Shown here: positions 10,091-19,837 of the stretch, piece after piece
Layout: each line of letters starts with the position of its first letter
How positions within the stretch are numbered: position 1 is the stretch's first letter
Assembly: GCA_030407315.1 (NCBI GenBank)
Contig: JALQPE010000284.1
Span: 1-64,000 of the forward strand
Direction: 5' to 3'
DNA length: 64,000 bases
Origin: Asparagopsis taxiformis
Lineage: Eukaryota > Rhodophyta > Florideophyceae > Bonnemaisoniales > Bonnemaisoniaceae
Made by a program: the position numbers and the translations under genes
The notes under the pieces: model-generated
What the model saw: only the letters and a program-made list of their open reading frames with translations
What the model was told of the DNA's origin: nothing
Databases searched by the model: none

Positions 10091-11115
10091 CGCACTGGAT
10101 GTTGCAATTCCAACCATTCCACCACCACCAATTGCCCCGGATGTGGCTCTGGCCCGCCTAGATGGCACACTACCCATCTCCTTACTGCGAATAGCCAAGA
10201 TACACTGGCACATCATAACCATCAGCCTCCTGAACCTCTTCTGGCTAGCTTGCAAAGAATCTTGCATGTCGGATGTAGCGCCGTCCAGAAAGTACCTGCT
10301 CGAAAGCAGTTCGCGGTTCAGTGGAGAGGACAATTCTCCGCGGGGTGTCTTGCTAAACATTTCGACGGCACGAGAACTAGTCACCCCACCTGTTTCGGAA
10401 ACTCAACCATCCTTGGAGAATCACCCATCTCTGCATTGAGTCCCCATGCATGACAAAACATTTGCCACAGACGCAAATCAATCGCACTCGAATCTTCTGC
10501 TCGGTGATACAGTCGAAGCACAGCCAAGATAGACATGCATGAGCTGTACTGCGATTTCCCACTCAGGCTTGAAGCAATTTGGCCGCTTGGATCACAGGAT
10601 TTGATCCAGCCCAACACATCAGCCATCCTCACAGACGAAATATGAGCGTACTTTTCCTTTCCGTTTTGGACCCAGTACTCGTCTCTGAGATCAACGGCGA
10701 TCATCAGATACTCAACAAACATCATGCGCCTTTGCAGGCCTGCAATGTCGTTAGATGTCGTCGCTCTCACACGGTCCAGCACAGCAGCAATACTGCTATT
10801 GGTGTCCGCCACGATAGACTCTTCTCGCATAGGAATCGTAACGCCAGGAGGAAAGACGCCCTTCTCCATTCCACGCACAATTGCCATGCACCGGTGCGTT
10901 CCATCCAATATCTCCAGAACGCCTTCTCGAAACCTGCCAGTCACGGGATGAGCTGTGTCATAACCGCTGTTGCGAATGCTCTCCATGAGCGCTTCCACAT
11001 GACTTGCATCAACATCGCGAATCGATACGAATTTGCTGACTTGATTGGGATCGATGAACACCCATCCGTCGTGCTTTTCACCGTGATTGTGGAACGTTCC
11101 TTCCATGGCGAACAA
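10091..11115 (-). pseudogene. ParB-like domain part of ParB-MTase gene
   Basis: This is the 5' portion of the split gene. The frame from 11,115 (a second in-frame ATG is at 11,106) has FIDPNQVSKFVSIRDVD, then an LDGTHRCMAIVRG segment. The latter fits the ParB-like nucleotide-binding motif (GxxRxxA type). A helical region follows. The frame stops at TGA 10,381-10,383, but one extra G in the G4 run just before it would carry the reading on (…KQVGVTSSRAV…) to the LTR and so to the methyltransferase. The reconstructed product would be about 934 residues, close to the 936-residue ParB-MTase protein at 32.7-35.5 kb. ParB-like domains bind DNA and CTP in bacteria; here they probably steer the methylase to DNA (inference). 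Confidence 0.72.
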
Positions 11116-11620
11116 AGGTAGAGTTTTTAAGAAAGGGATAGTTGGTTGCTGCTTGACCAGGGTGGCGCAAAGCAGAAGTTGGTTGTTTAAAACAAAGTGT
11201 CAGCGAGTGGTAGCACTTCGGTGGCTGTTTCCTTTCCACCCCTGTCCGAACCTTTACAAGATAACTACATCGACTGTTAGCTCAATAATCAATGTAATAC
11301 TAAAGTAATACTCAAAATATTGTTTCCATGCAATTTATTGGGCCCCGTAACATCTCTAAACGTATCTTTATAGTCCAATCGTATGCATCCGACATTCACT
11401 TCTAGAACGATTATTCACATCAAATTTTATGCTGCAATCAGTTCATGGCAGACATCATCCACACTGACGTGTCAATTTTGTCAATTGTCCATTCTATTTC
11501 TACACCACCTAAACATCTCTTCTCGACCTTTCCAATCCTCCTAGTATATACTACTCTTTAGCAGAAGGTAACGGTTAGGCTTTCACTAATACAACAATTC
11601 TATCCCATAGCTATCCCAAC
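11116..11620. promoter_or_regulatory. Divergent intergenic region, ParB-MTase / gene Y
   Basis: About 500 bases separate the outward-facing 5' ends of the ParB-MTase gene (minus) and gene Y (plus). It must hold both promoters if these genes are or were expressed. I see no firm motif. The left copy of the duplication preserves its first half, up to the ATCGT deletion point. Confidence 0.4.
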
Positions 11621-12990
11621 ATGCTTCCTCTCGCTCCAAACGACGTTATAGAAGTTCAATTGGAACTTCGGCCGTTTGGAGGAAACGAAAAATTGTGTGG
11701 TGGTCTGCAATCGTCAAGGAAATTACTCAGTTTAAGACTGAAACAGACCCATTCCTCCATGCATTGCTCGAATACAAAGCTGAATATGGTTTCGATTCTA
11801 CCCTTTCTCAAGTCAAGATTTCAGATCGTACCAAGCTCGTCGACAAGGATTCCGGAAGGGTTCTCCCGTGGCGAAGTGGTGAGCTTCGCAGTATGGACTC
11901 ACCTCCATCCCCAGCAGAGAGAGACCCGGACCTCGACATTTACCACACTCGCCACCGCTACCGCGGCATCCTTCAATATTTCACTGCGGATCAAATGAAG
12001 AAGACCCTAGCAGAAATGCTGGCAAGATTGGAAAAGCTGGAGTCAGCTGCCAAACATCCTCTTCCCCCTCCATTCGATTCCAACAGCTCCATGACCTCCT
12101 CTGCTCTGACTGTATGTAGCATTCTGTTTCAGAAGCTTGGTGTGTACACGGACAAGCCCCTCTCCCTCCGGATGACAAAATCCGAGCACTCCAGGGGAAT
12201 GCGACAAACATCGCAAGAAGAAATCAGAGTACAGGCTGACTGCTCCCTTGCTCAATTCCGCACTATTGCCATTCAATGCAAGGCGAAAGAGAATCGTGAA
12301 ATTCTCTTCCAGCCGTCCTTTGAGGGAATCACCTTTCCCTCTGGAAATGAGTCGGATCTTTCCATCATTTTCCCCACCTTTCAGGCACTATGTGACTCCA
12401 TAGGTACCTCGCAACACGGGTTCCAGAAAATATTGGTAAAAAGAAGGACGGAACGCAATGGAGGCAGCTCGATTGTCCGAATTCTAGGAAATATAGTCGA
12501 CGTTGATTGCGCTCATTATGCTCCTTCTTCTGCATTTCTCGTCGGCTCATCTGCTTACGTCCTGTCCAGCCCAGACCAAAGTATGACAGTTCTTTGCAGG
12601 ACTCTTACGAGTTTGACCACGTCAACAATACATTTTTACATCCCCTATGTCTTAGCCAACTATCACAGCCTAGCATCGTGGACTCTTTCCACCTACGTGA
12701 TAAGGCTACTGTTACCTATGGAGCAACGTTTTCGTTACTGTGGAGACGTATTCAGCGCCGAGCATGTTACAGCACTTTCCATCCTTTATTAACCGCAGAG
12801 ACGTTTGGTACACTACATCTACGCTTACCTTGCTGTATTTTCAGTGGTACTACTACATGCCAGGAGCTTGAAGACATTGGCTATGAGGCTATCTCTCGTC
12901 TTGGCTTCAATGCGGATTCAGCCACTACCCACCCACCCTCCCTCTCCTCCACCTGGCACCTGCAGTCCTGAGCAAAAATGATAAAGTACA
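11621..12990 (+). pseudogene. Unknown gene Y
   Basis: A likely start is the ATG at 11,621 (MLPLAPNDVIEVQLELRP…). The frame must shift at an A5 run near 11,690 to enter the long frame 11,695-12,792 (365 codons). It must shift again at an A3 run near 12,580 to enter the frame with …SFHLRDKATVTYG…. Both breaks need one added A. The product has a short coiled-coil-like stretch (TADQMKKTLAEMLARLEKLE) and otherwise no domain I recognise. It lies divergent to the ParB-MTase gene and convergent with gene X. The reading is 'unknown protein, damaged or mis-sequenced'. Confidence 0.5.
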
Positions 12991-13256
12991 TCTATCCGTA
13001 GTTATCCTGTTCCTGGGTATTCCATTTTAGAGCTCCTGTGGCCATCAATTTCTAGTAAAGACGGATACCCTCGCCCCTTCCTACTTCGACTATTCCACTG
13101 CCTTTCTCTGCACTGTTCCTTCGACTTGACACTATCGTCTGACTGGTTTCCTGATGTCTCGTATCTATCTACTTCCATCTATTACAAAATTCAGCTCAAC
13201 AGAAATTTTATTTCTTCATTCTTCGTCTACTACACCGAAACCGGTTTCATCCGATA

Positions 13257-14785
13257 CTACTCCCCTTCATTCTCGATTTCATCATCGACAAATACCTTCA
13301 CATATTCTTCATCTCCTCCGTCCTCTTCCATAGACCTGAAGCTCTCCTCCAGCACTGAGTTCCCTCCATCGTCTACATTCAGTTCTTCATATCTATCACG
13401 CGATATAGTCAATACCTCCTCATTCATGAACCGACTACTCGCTCCCCGGGAAGAAACAGTTTCACTGCTTCATTGATTTCCCGGATTTGCGCTCCTCCCA
13501 CCTCTGCTCCACTTTGAAATTTCAAAATCGTTCGGAACCCGTATGCAAGTATGTAGATGAATTGCAAGGAGTATTCTGAACGTCGCAGGAACATGTTCTT
13601 ATCAGAACATTGCGTGTAGGCGACTGCAAAGTTCAGTGCAACCTCTACTAAATTGATCCTCCTAGTCGAAAACCTCTTGTCCGGTTCTCCAATTATTTGA
13701 ACTTCGTACTCGACTTTGAATACCATTTCTTTTCGCAACGCAATGAAGTCGCGAAGAATCTTCATATTCTTGTCATCCATTGCTGCACGCTCCGCTGCAT
13801 TCATTTTCCTCTGCGCCGAGTACAGACGAGTACAGACTTGGAACTGACATTTCCAGCCCACCGTCGTGCAAATGATGCTCCATGCGGACTGAACCTTTAA
13901 ACCCACTGTATAGAACGAATCCAAAATCTCGGATGAACCGGTTTCGCACATGATCTCTGGACTTTTTATAAACCCGGTCACTGCCGTGAGTGCCGATTTC
14001 GTCACAGTGATGCCTACCTCCTTTCTGTGCAACGGCCCATTGTCACCAACCTTTCTTCGCTTCTGCTTTCGAGCGGCCCCATCACTTGCCTCGGACGTCC
14101 CATGCATTCTATCCATGCGAGCAGAGTCCGCTCCGCGAATTGTCTCCTCAATGTTCCTGGTAGTCACATACCCCCGCGCCCTCCACCGTTCGATACCTTC
14201 CGACGTTCCATTGGAGCTGGAACGGTCTCCTCCATCTCTGAACGAATTGTTTTGACACGTATTCTTGATTGAAGAGGTCACAACTTGGCAGCGCAATTCA
14301 ATGTGGTTCCGGCCGGCAAGCGTCCTATTGAACACATCCTTTCGCTCATTGCTCTGCCTGACGAACATCAGCGTATTGATTAGCTCGCATCCGTTGAAAT
14401 GCCTATCCCTCTTATCCACCATTGCCTTCTAGTACTTTGGAACAACAGCACACAGCACAGCACACACCATTTCGAACGTGAACGATTTCTCCGCATCCTG
14501 CGCAATGCGGAGACGTTCCCTGTCCTTCTCGGAGGCGATCTTCTTCGGATGTCCTTGTCCCTGGCTCAGAAGCCCATCGACGATGCTCTTGACCTCCTGC
14601 ACATCGGTGTTTAGCATGGAGACAGTCTTACCGACATTTCCGAGAGTCTCGCGTAATTGAATGGTGCTCTTCTCGACGGCATCCATTTTATCACTCAGGG
14701 CTTCCAGCTCTGCAGTGATGTTCGAAAAGCCCTCATGCGTTATTTCGGAAAATGCGGCGATGCTTACGGAGGTTTTGGGATTCAT
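13257..14785 (-). pseudogene. Unknown gene X, right copy
   Basis: The probable start is ATG at 14,785 (MNPKTSVSIAAFSEIT…), followed by a coiled-coil segment rich in heptad Leu/Val (about residues 15-75). An in-frame TAG at 14,429-14,431 interrupts it; the left copy has ACG there. The frame then continues to 13,424. At a G4 run near 13,438 one extra G would extend it into an acidic tail (…SRFMNEEVLTISRDRYEEL…) ending at TAG 13,257. The gene at 57.7-59.4 kb has the same order of segments, including a [L/I]PGG turn before the acidic tail. I take this as evidence that the tail belongs to the protein. The family and function are unknown to me. Confidence 0.55.
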
Positions 14786-15248
14786 GTTGAACTTGCGATT
14801 GGAGTTTGCTAAAAGGAGAAGTGGAGAAGTGCTTTGAAGGAAGGATTTCACGCTTAGTACAGCAGTGTTGTAGCAAATATCATTCCAGTGCATGCATCCA
14901 TCCTGTTCTACTCTACATAATAATGATGCTTCTCAGTGCTCCGTAACGGTTATTTTTAATAATTTAGTGGTGGATGGTGCGTATTCTTTCCTTTGCCACC
15001 ACCCACGTCCTGTGCATACCACACCTCGCTACCAGACTGACGTCTCCTACTCAACACTTTCAATGAAAAGATAGATAGGTGTAATTTGAAATGCTAAACT
15101 CAACATAATATAGTCTACTCTGTACTTTCTCTCCCTACGCTGAGACAAACCAGATATGTTTTGTTCTCCCAATCTTTCTTTCTACGACGTCCTATTCAGC
15201 ATCTAGCTTCCCCGCACCCAACCATCTGTAAAGCTCCATCACAATTAC
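14786..15248. other. Gene-free stretch before the copia LTR
   Basis: No gene visible. The sequence is shared with about 2,640-3,077 in the left copy, so it was part of the duplicated unit. Confidence 0.5.
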
Positions 15249-15908
15249 TGTAGTATACGTGGCCAATTCGAAAATGGCAAATATTTACGATTTCCCCCGG
15301 AATTCTAATTTCGGCGGACACGACCGGCGACAGCAATGTACGAACATTGCTGGCGCATGCGCGCGCGCAACCGGCACACGTGTGCAGCGAACGAACTGGC
15401 ACGCGGCCAACGGGCCAACAGGTCCACACGTGCGACCCACAAGGTCCTTTCCCATTCGGGGACGTTACGACCAGTGTTTACACTGTAATGCGATGCCACC
15501 GTGGCTAAATAGGTATTGGCATCGTGCCGGGAGGGAAAGGGGACAAGCATCGAACGGGCAACGAGCTCTAGTCTACGACTGACTTCTACGTTTTACGTTT
15601 TCGCCTAACGAGGCTTCGTCTCCGTCGAGCTGCGCACTCCCTACCCATCGCCACACGTGAGGATGATCGCGTGTAGTGCCTACGGGCTTGGTTGAGAGCG
15701 CCTCCGGTGACGTGCCACCTCGTTCAGCGGACGTAATCCTCGCGTGGATTGTTGCGTCGTGACGTTCGTGTCTACTCGCTAACTACTCTACCTTCCTACC
15801 TACCAATACAGTTAAACACCATCAGGTGGCACTATTTGTTTCGTTTCGTTCGAAGGACAGCGTGTCCACTAGCTCGTACCAGCTACGCTAGAACTACGTA
15901 CCACAACA
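15249..15908 (+). repeat. 5' LTR of the copia element
   Basis: A 660-base LTR beginning TGTAGTATAC and ending CCACAACA. It is closely related to the solo LTR at 9,427-10,090 but opposite in direction. The start is fixed by comparison of the two LTRs and by the point where the duplication match ends. The 3' LTR needed to confirm the TSD is missing. Confidence 0.88.
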
Positions 15909-16231
15909 TTCAATTCAACTTGAATCCGCGGCTCCGAACCGCTTAAATCAAGTTGAAACCGCTCATCTACAGAGCTGGTCCTGTCTCATTACATCTCAAA
16001 AATTCTATAAAAGGGAAGCCAAAGGATAGTTTTATCGTGAACCGATACGAACAACATCCATACCCTGAGACATTAATGGACAGCGAACACGTATTCGACA
16101 TTTTGGAGTACAGACACCCCTCTACTTCATTGTTGGACTCCCTCTATTGATGTGTTCGTAGAGGTGCAGGTACGGGAAGACTACTACCCCAAGACTGGCG
16201 ACGGAAGCTGGCCACAAATCAATCAAGAAGG

Positions 16232-17203
16232 ATGGAATCTACAGAACAAGAATCAGTTCATCGGATTCAAAAGCTAAACAATCCTACTGAATACATTCAA
16301 TGGAAAAGGAGACTTTACGCATATCTCCGACGCGACGATCCTCTATTGGTAAGCCTTTCAGATCAACCTGAAAATGTTTCTGCAGCGCAACAAATGACAT
16401 GGCTTAAGAAATCGACGCGTGCGAAAAGCAACATTATCTTGAGTCTGGGTGACGCAGCTTTAGCCCAAACAAGACTCATTGTCGACAATGATGATAAGAC
16501 AGCAAAAGATCTTTGGGATGAACTTGAACGAATTTACGCTTCTAGTAACCAGCAAGCAGTTCAGAACATCAGGAAAAAACTCTACTCGCTTCAGTTCAAG
16601 GATGGATCCGATTGGAAACAACACGTGACAAAATTCATGGTACTTGTAGGAGAGCTTGCAACATATGATGATGAACTATCGGACAAAGACAAAGTATCCA
16701 AGCTCATAAGATCTCTCCCCGAGTCCTTCTCACCTCTTGCATTGGTATCGCACTTATCTTCCATCCCGTTGGAAGGCCTCATCAGTGCTGTACAAGCGGA
16801 GATCGCAAGGCGATCCAACCCGTTCCAAACGCCACACAATAGCAACGATGTTTCAAACATCCCCATCGCAAAGTCCAATGTTTCCAAGTTTGGAAAAGGA
16901 GGTACTCAAGATCTTTACCGAGAAAGGGAAAGTCTTCGTCTACTTTCTTTCTTCAATTGTGGGAAACAAGGTCACAAGCTGGCAGACTGCTGGTATCGCG
17001 ACCAACATCAGCGCTCTCGTGATAACAATTTTCCTAGAAGAGGAAGAGGATCTTGTGGGGAAAAAGTCGAAACGCGCGAGCATCCAATGCAAACACCAGT
17101 AGCTATCGTTTCTCTCCAGCAGTTTCCTTGCGTAATTCGGAAATTTTCGAAATTGTGTAGAATTGGCGGTCGCACATGCGAGCATGACGTGCGCCACGTG
17201 TAG
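16232..17203 (+). pseudogene. Copia gag polyprotein (UBN2-type)
   Basis: ATG at 16,232 (MESTEQESVHRIQKLNN…). The WKRRLYAYL and LWDELERIYASSNQQAVQN segments and the following LRSLPESF-like block are typical of the copia gag family (UBN2). The zinc-knuckle position reads FFNCGKQGHKLADC: the first Cys of CX2CX4HX4C is replaced by Phe, so nucleic-acid binding is probably lost. The last 30-odd codons run into unrelated sequence. Confidence 0.8.
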
Positions 17204-17930
17204 GGTTACTGATCGTAGTACACGTACTGCAATACCACCGCGGCCGCCGGCGCGGCCCGCCCCATTGGGCCCTCGGAACGGACTACTCGGCCCCGGTACG
17301 CAATTACAAGTAGTGACCCATCTGCAATGAGTAAAGGACAACAAACCCCCTCTAAGGTACCGATCCAAGTCAATCCAAGAGGTGACGCATTGTTTTCGAC
17401 TCTTTTGTCCATTGTTTCCGTCTTAGGGATTGTTCCGTTCCGCATCACGGCGTGGGTGCGTAACGTACCGTGGTTCCCGGGTTGTCACGGAACGCCAACA
17501 CGACGTCTACGCGTGTGAGGCCGATCAAGGTCAACAGTTTCGTCTAAGCGTGAGTGCTCGGAACCGACATACACTGTGTGTCACGCCGCCCGTTCCGAGT
17601 TGACTATCCGCTACAGCGCCCGCCCGTTTCCGTGATCCAACCTAGCCACCTTTGGCTCGTGTGTCACCCTGGTGGATTTTCCTCTAAGGGTGATCAAGAT
17701 CCGTCCGATTCAAACCGCTCTACCACCTACCGAGTCGAGGCCAGTGGACGGTCGTCAGCAGTGCGACTACGCTTCACCGGTTCGGGTTAACAGAAACCAG
17801 GAGTGCGAAGCCGCCCCTCCGGCGACTACTCGAGACGTTTGGACGGCTACCCGAGTCATTACGTCTAAGCGTCAGTTAAGTCCTACAGGTCTTCTTTTCG
17901 AGGCTGCCGCGGGAGAGGTCCCGTTCAAAG
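17130..17930. other. Insert of unknown origin inside copia
   Basis: GC-rich sequence that interrupts the copia reading between the gag zinc-knuckle region and the protease. It has the look of an LTR (no long frame, short CCGG-rich blocks). I could not find a matching second copy or a convincing TSD, so its type and ends are uncertain. Confidence 0.4.
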
Positions 17931-18009
17931 AAACGCCAATAGAACCCCATGGAATGACATACAACCATTATACGGAGACAATTCTGAACCTCCATCCTTT
18001 GGGAACAGT

Positions 18010-18360
18010 ATGCCTCCCTCTGGAAACCTCTCTACGCATCGATCAATGCCGGAAAATCATGTAAACAATCCCCCATTCTATCAAGGGTGGGCCACTAGGA
18101 AATTCAGAAGCAATACGGCTCGCATATCAGAAGAAAATTCGGAACAATTCATAATTGATTCTGGAGCAACCCATCATTTCTTCCACAGAAGGTCTATATT
18201 ATCTGAATATGAGGGAATGGAATCAGACATTGTTCAAGCAGCCTCATCCGAATCCAGGCTGGTTGGAAAAGGGAATGTATGGATACCCTTGCACGGGGGG
18301 ATGTACATTGAATGGTATCACGCACCACAGTTCCGCTCTCACATATTATCCGTTGCGTAA
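18010..18360 (+). pseudogene. Copia aspartic protease fragment
   Basis: The frame contains IIDSGATHHF, the catalytic motif of copia proteases, followed by an …VGKGNVWIPL… strand. It is a fragment of the original polyprotein, no longer joined to gag, and stops at 18,358-18,360. Confidence 0.8.
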
Positions 18361-18539
18361 CTTAGCTCCCAATTCATCGTCACTTTCACCAAGACGATCA
18401 AGCCTTTCAACAGATGTTTCATAATGCTTCCAAACACCATTGAGGTGATATAGGAAACTAAAATTCACGATGGACTTTGGAATATGGATCTTTCAAGCTT
18501 TCGCGACAAGAGCTCATTGATTTCAGCAAACACGGCTGT

Positions 18540-19614
18540 CAGACCCAAGAATGAATAACTCCACTGGCATAAAAAGGTTGTTCACCCGAGTCCACAGCGT
18601 TATCAAGATATCTCGAGAGAAATTCCTTCTGTTCCCCACTTCGAGAGTTCCATACTCAATAACTTGAATTTTATTCCATGCACAACCGCCAAAGCACACC
18701 AGGCACCAGTTTTTCAAAAGATCAACAGAAGTTCTAGACATTTGGAAGTTATTCATCTTTATATATCTGGGCCAGTCAAAGCAAGCCTCGGCGGAAGTAA
18801 ATTCGCGCTTTCAATTCTGGACTCTATGAAATCGAAGTCTGACTTATTCTTCCTATCGACGAAATCCGAGCCTCTAGAAAAATTCGAGTACAACAAGATG
18901 TCTGAAATGGAATACTGGAACTCCAGTTTCAAAGTCACTAACATTAGACTTTATCAAGCTGTCGAAAACACGAGAGACTACCTCCGGCAGTTCTGCCGGA
19001 ACATGAGAATAAAGCTTCAGTATTCACCTTCCTATGCATCTGAAAGTAACGGAAGCGCCGAACAACATGTAAAATAGCATTGGACGAGAACAAGAGTCCT
19101 TCTTTTCGCAAGCAACCTACTAAATGAGCTTTGAGCGGAGCCCATGAAACACAGAAATTGGCTAAGGAACAGACTTCCATCAAGAAGAATACATGGAAAT
19201 ATTCCCATCATTCTTTGGTCTCCTGGAACAACAATTGACTCCAATTACGTCCCAACATTAGGTCAACTAGGTTTCGCCTTTTTTTATCGCTCCAAAAGAA
19301 CTGTGAACACGAAATTTCTTCCAAGATCAATATTTGGACACTTTGTTGGGATGGAAAGCAACCAAACTCTTTTTCGAGTATTTATCTCATCGTCCGAAAA
19401 TATTATTCTCACAAGGCGTTCTGATTTCCGTGAATCCAATTCAGATCTTCTTCCAAGCGTCTCTGTACTTCTCAATGGACTTTCAAGACAACACGAACAA
19501 GAAGTTTCTGACCAAAACGATGGAGAATTGGAATGTCAGCTCATGCAGTCCATGTTTGTACTGCACTTGGAAAACCCCTATCTTTCATTCTCTGCTAAGT
19601 GTGATGGTGCGTAG
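18540..19614 (+). pseudogene. Copia integrase fragments
   Basis: The pre-integrase helix segment (WHKKVVHPSPQRYQDIS) appears near 18,565. Core pieces in the frame 18,664-19,077 follow (ISGPVKASLGGSKFALSILD… SPSYASESNGSAEQ, the last matching the [P]xxNGxAE motif). C-terminal pieces lie at 19,144-19,614 (…FGHFVGMESNQTLFRVF…). At least three stops or shifts separate them. The element is dead. Confidence 0.72.
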
Positions 19615-19837
19615 CTCTCACGGCTTGCAGGAGATCCTTGTTTATGTTGTTCTGTCTGTATAAATATATGTTCACGGGCTACCTATTGCCGGTGAAGCCG
19701 GCGGCGGGTCATACTGATTGGTTACGGTGTTTACAGTGTGGCAGGTATGATTAGCATCCTGACACTAAGCACAGGAGAATAGATCCCAACTAGACCTCCT
19801 CGGTGCCTCAGTCTTGTCGTGGTCTTGTGGAAATGAC

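Larger units (their letters stand above)
10806..15247. repeat. Right copy of the segmental duplication
   Basis: Collinear with 1-3,077 but longer, because it keeps the 1.3-kb gene Y segment that the left copy lost. It ends exactly where a copia LTR begins (15,249), so the original end of the duplicated unit is hidden by that insertion. Confidence 0.85.
15249..19660 (+). mobile_element. Decayed Ty1/copia retrotransposon
   Basis: The order is a 5' LTR (15,249-15,908), a gag frame, a protease fragment and integrase fragments, all on the plus strand. This is the copia order (protease-integrase before reverse transcriptase). No reverse transcriptase, RNase H or 3' LTR is found before the hAT element at 19,838. 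The element is thus 3'-truncated, with its right end near 19,620-19,660. Stops and shifts occur throughout the pol remains, and foreign-looking DNA interrupts gag/protease at about 17,130-17,930. Confidence 0.8.

Noticed and set aside
9758..10384. Open frame running from the ParB-side exon through the solo LTR
   Set aside because: Only the first part (10,384-10,091) is real gene sequence; the rest is LTR DNA read by chance.
15259..15582. Open frame inside the copia LTR
   Set aside because: It is LTR sequence, mirrored at 9,758-10,090, with no protein resemblance.
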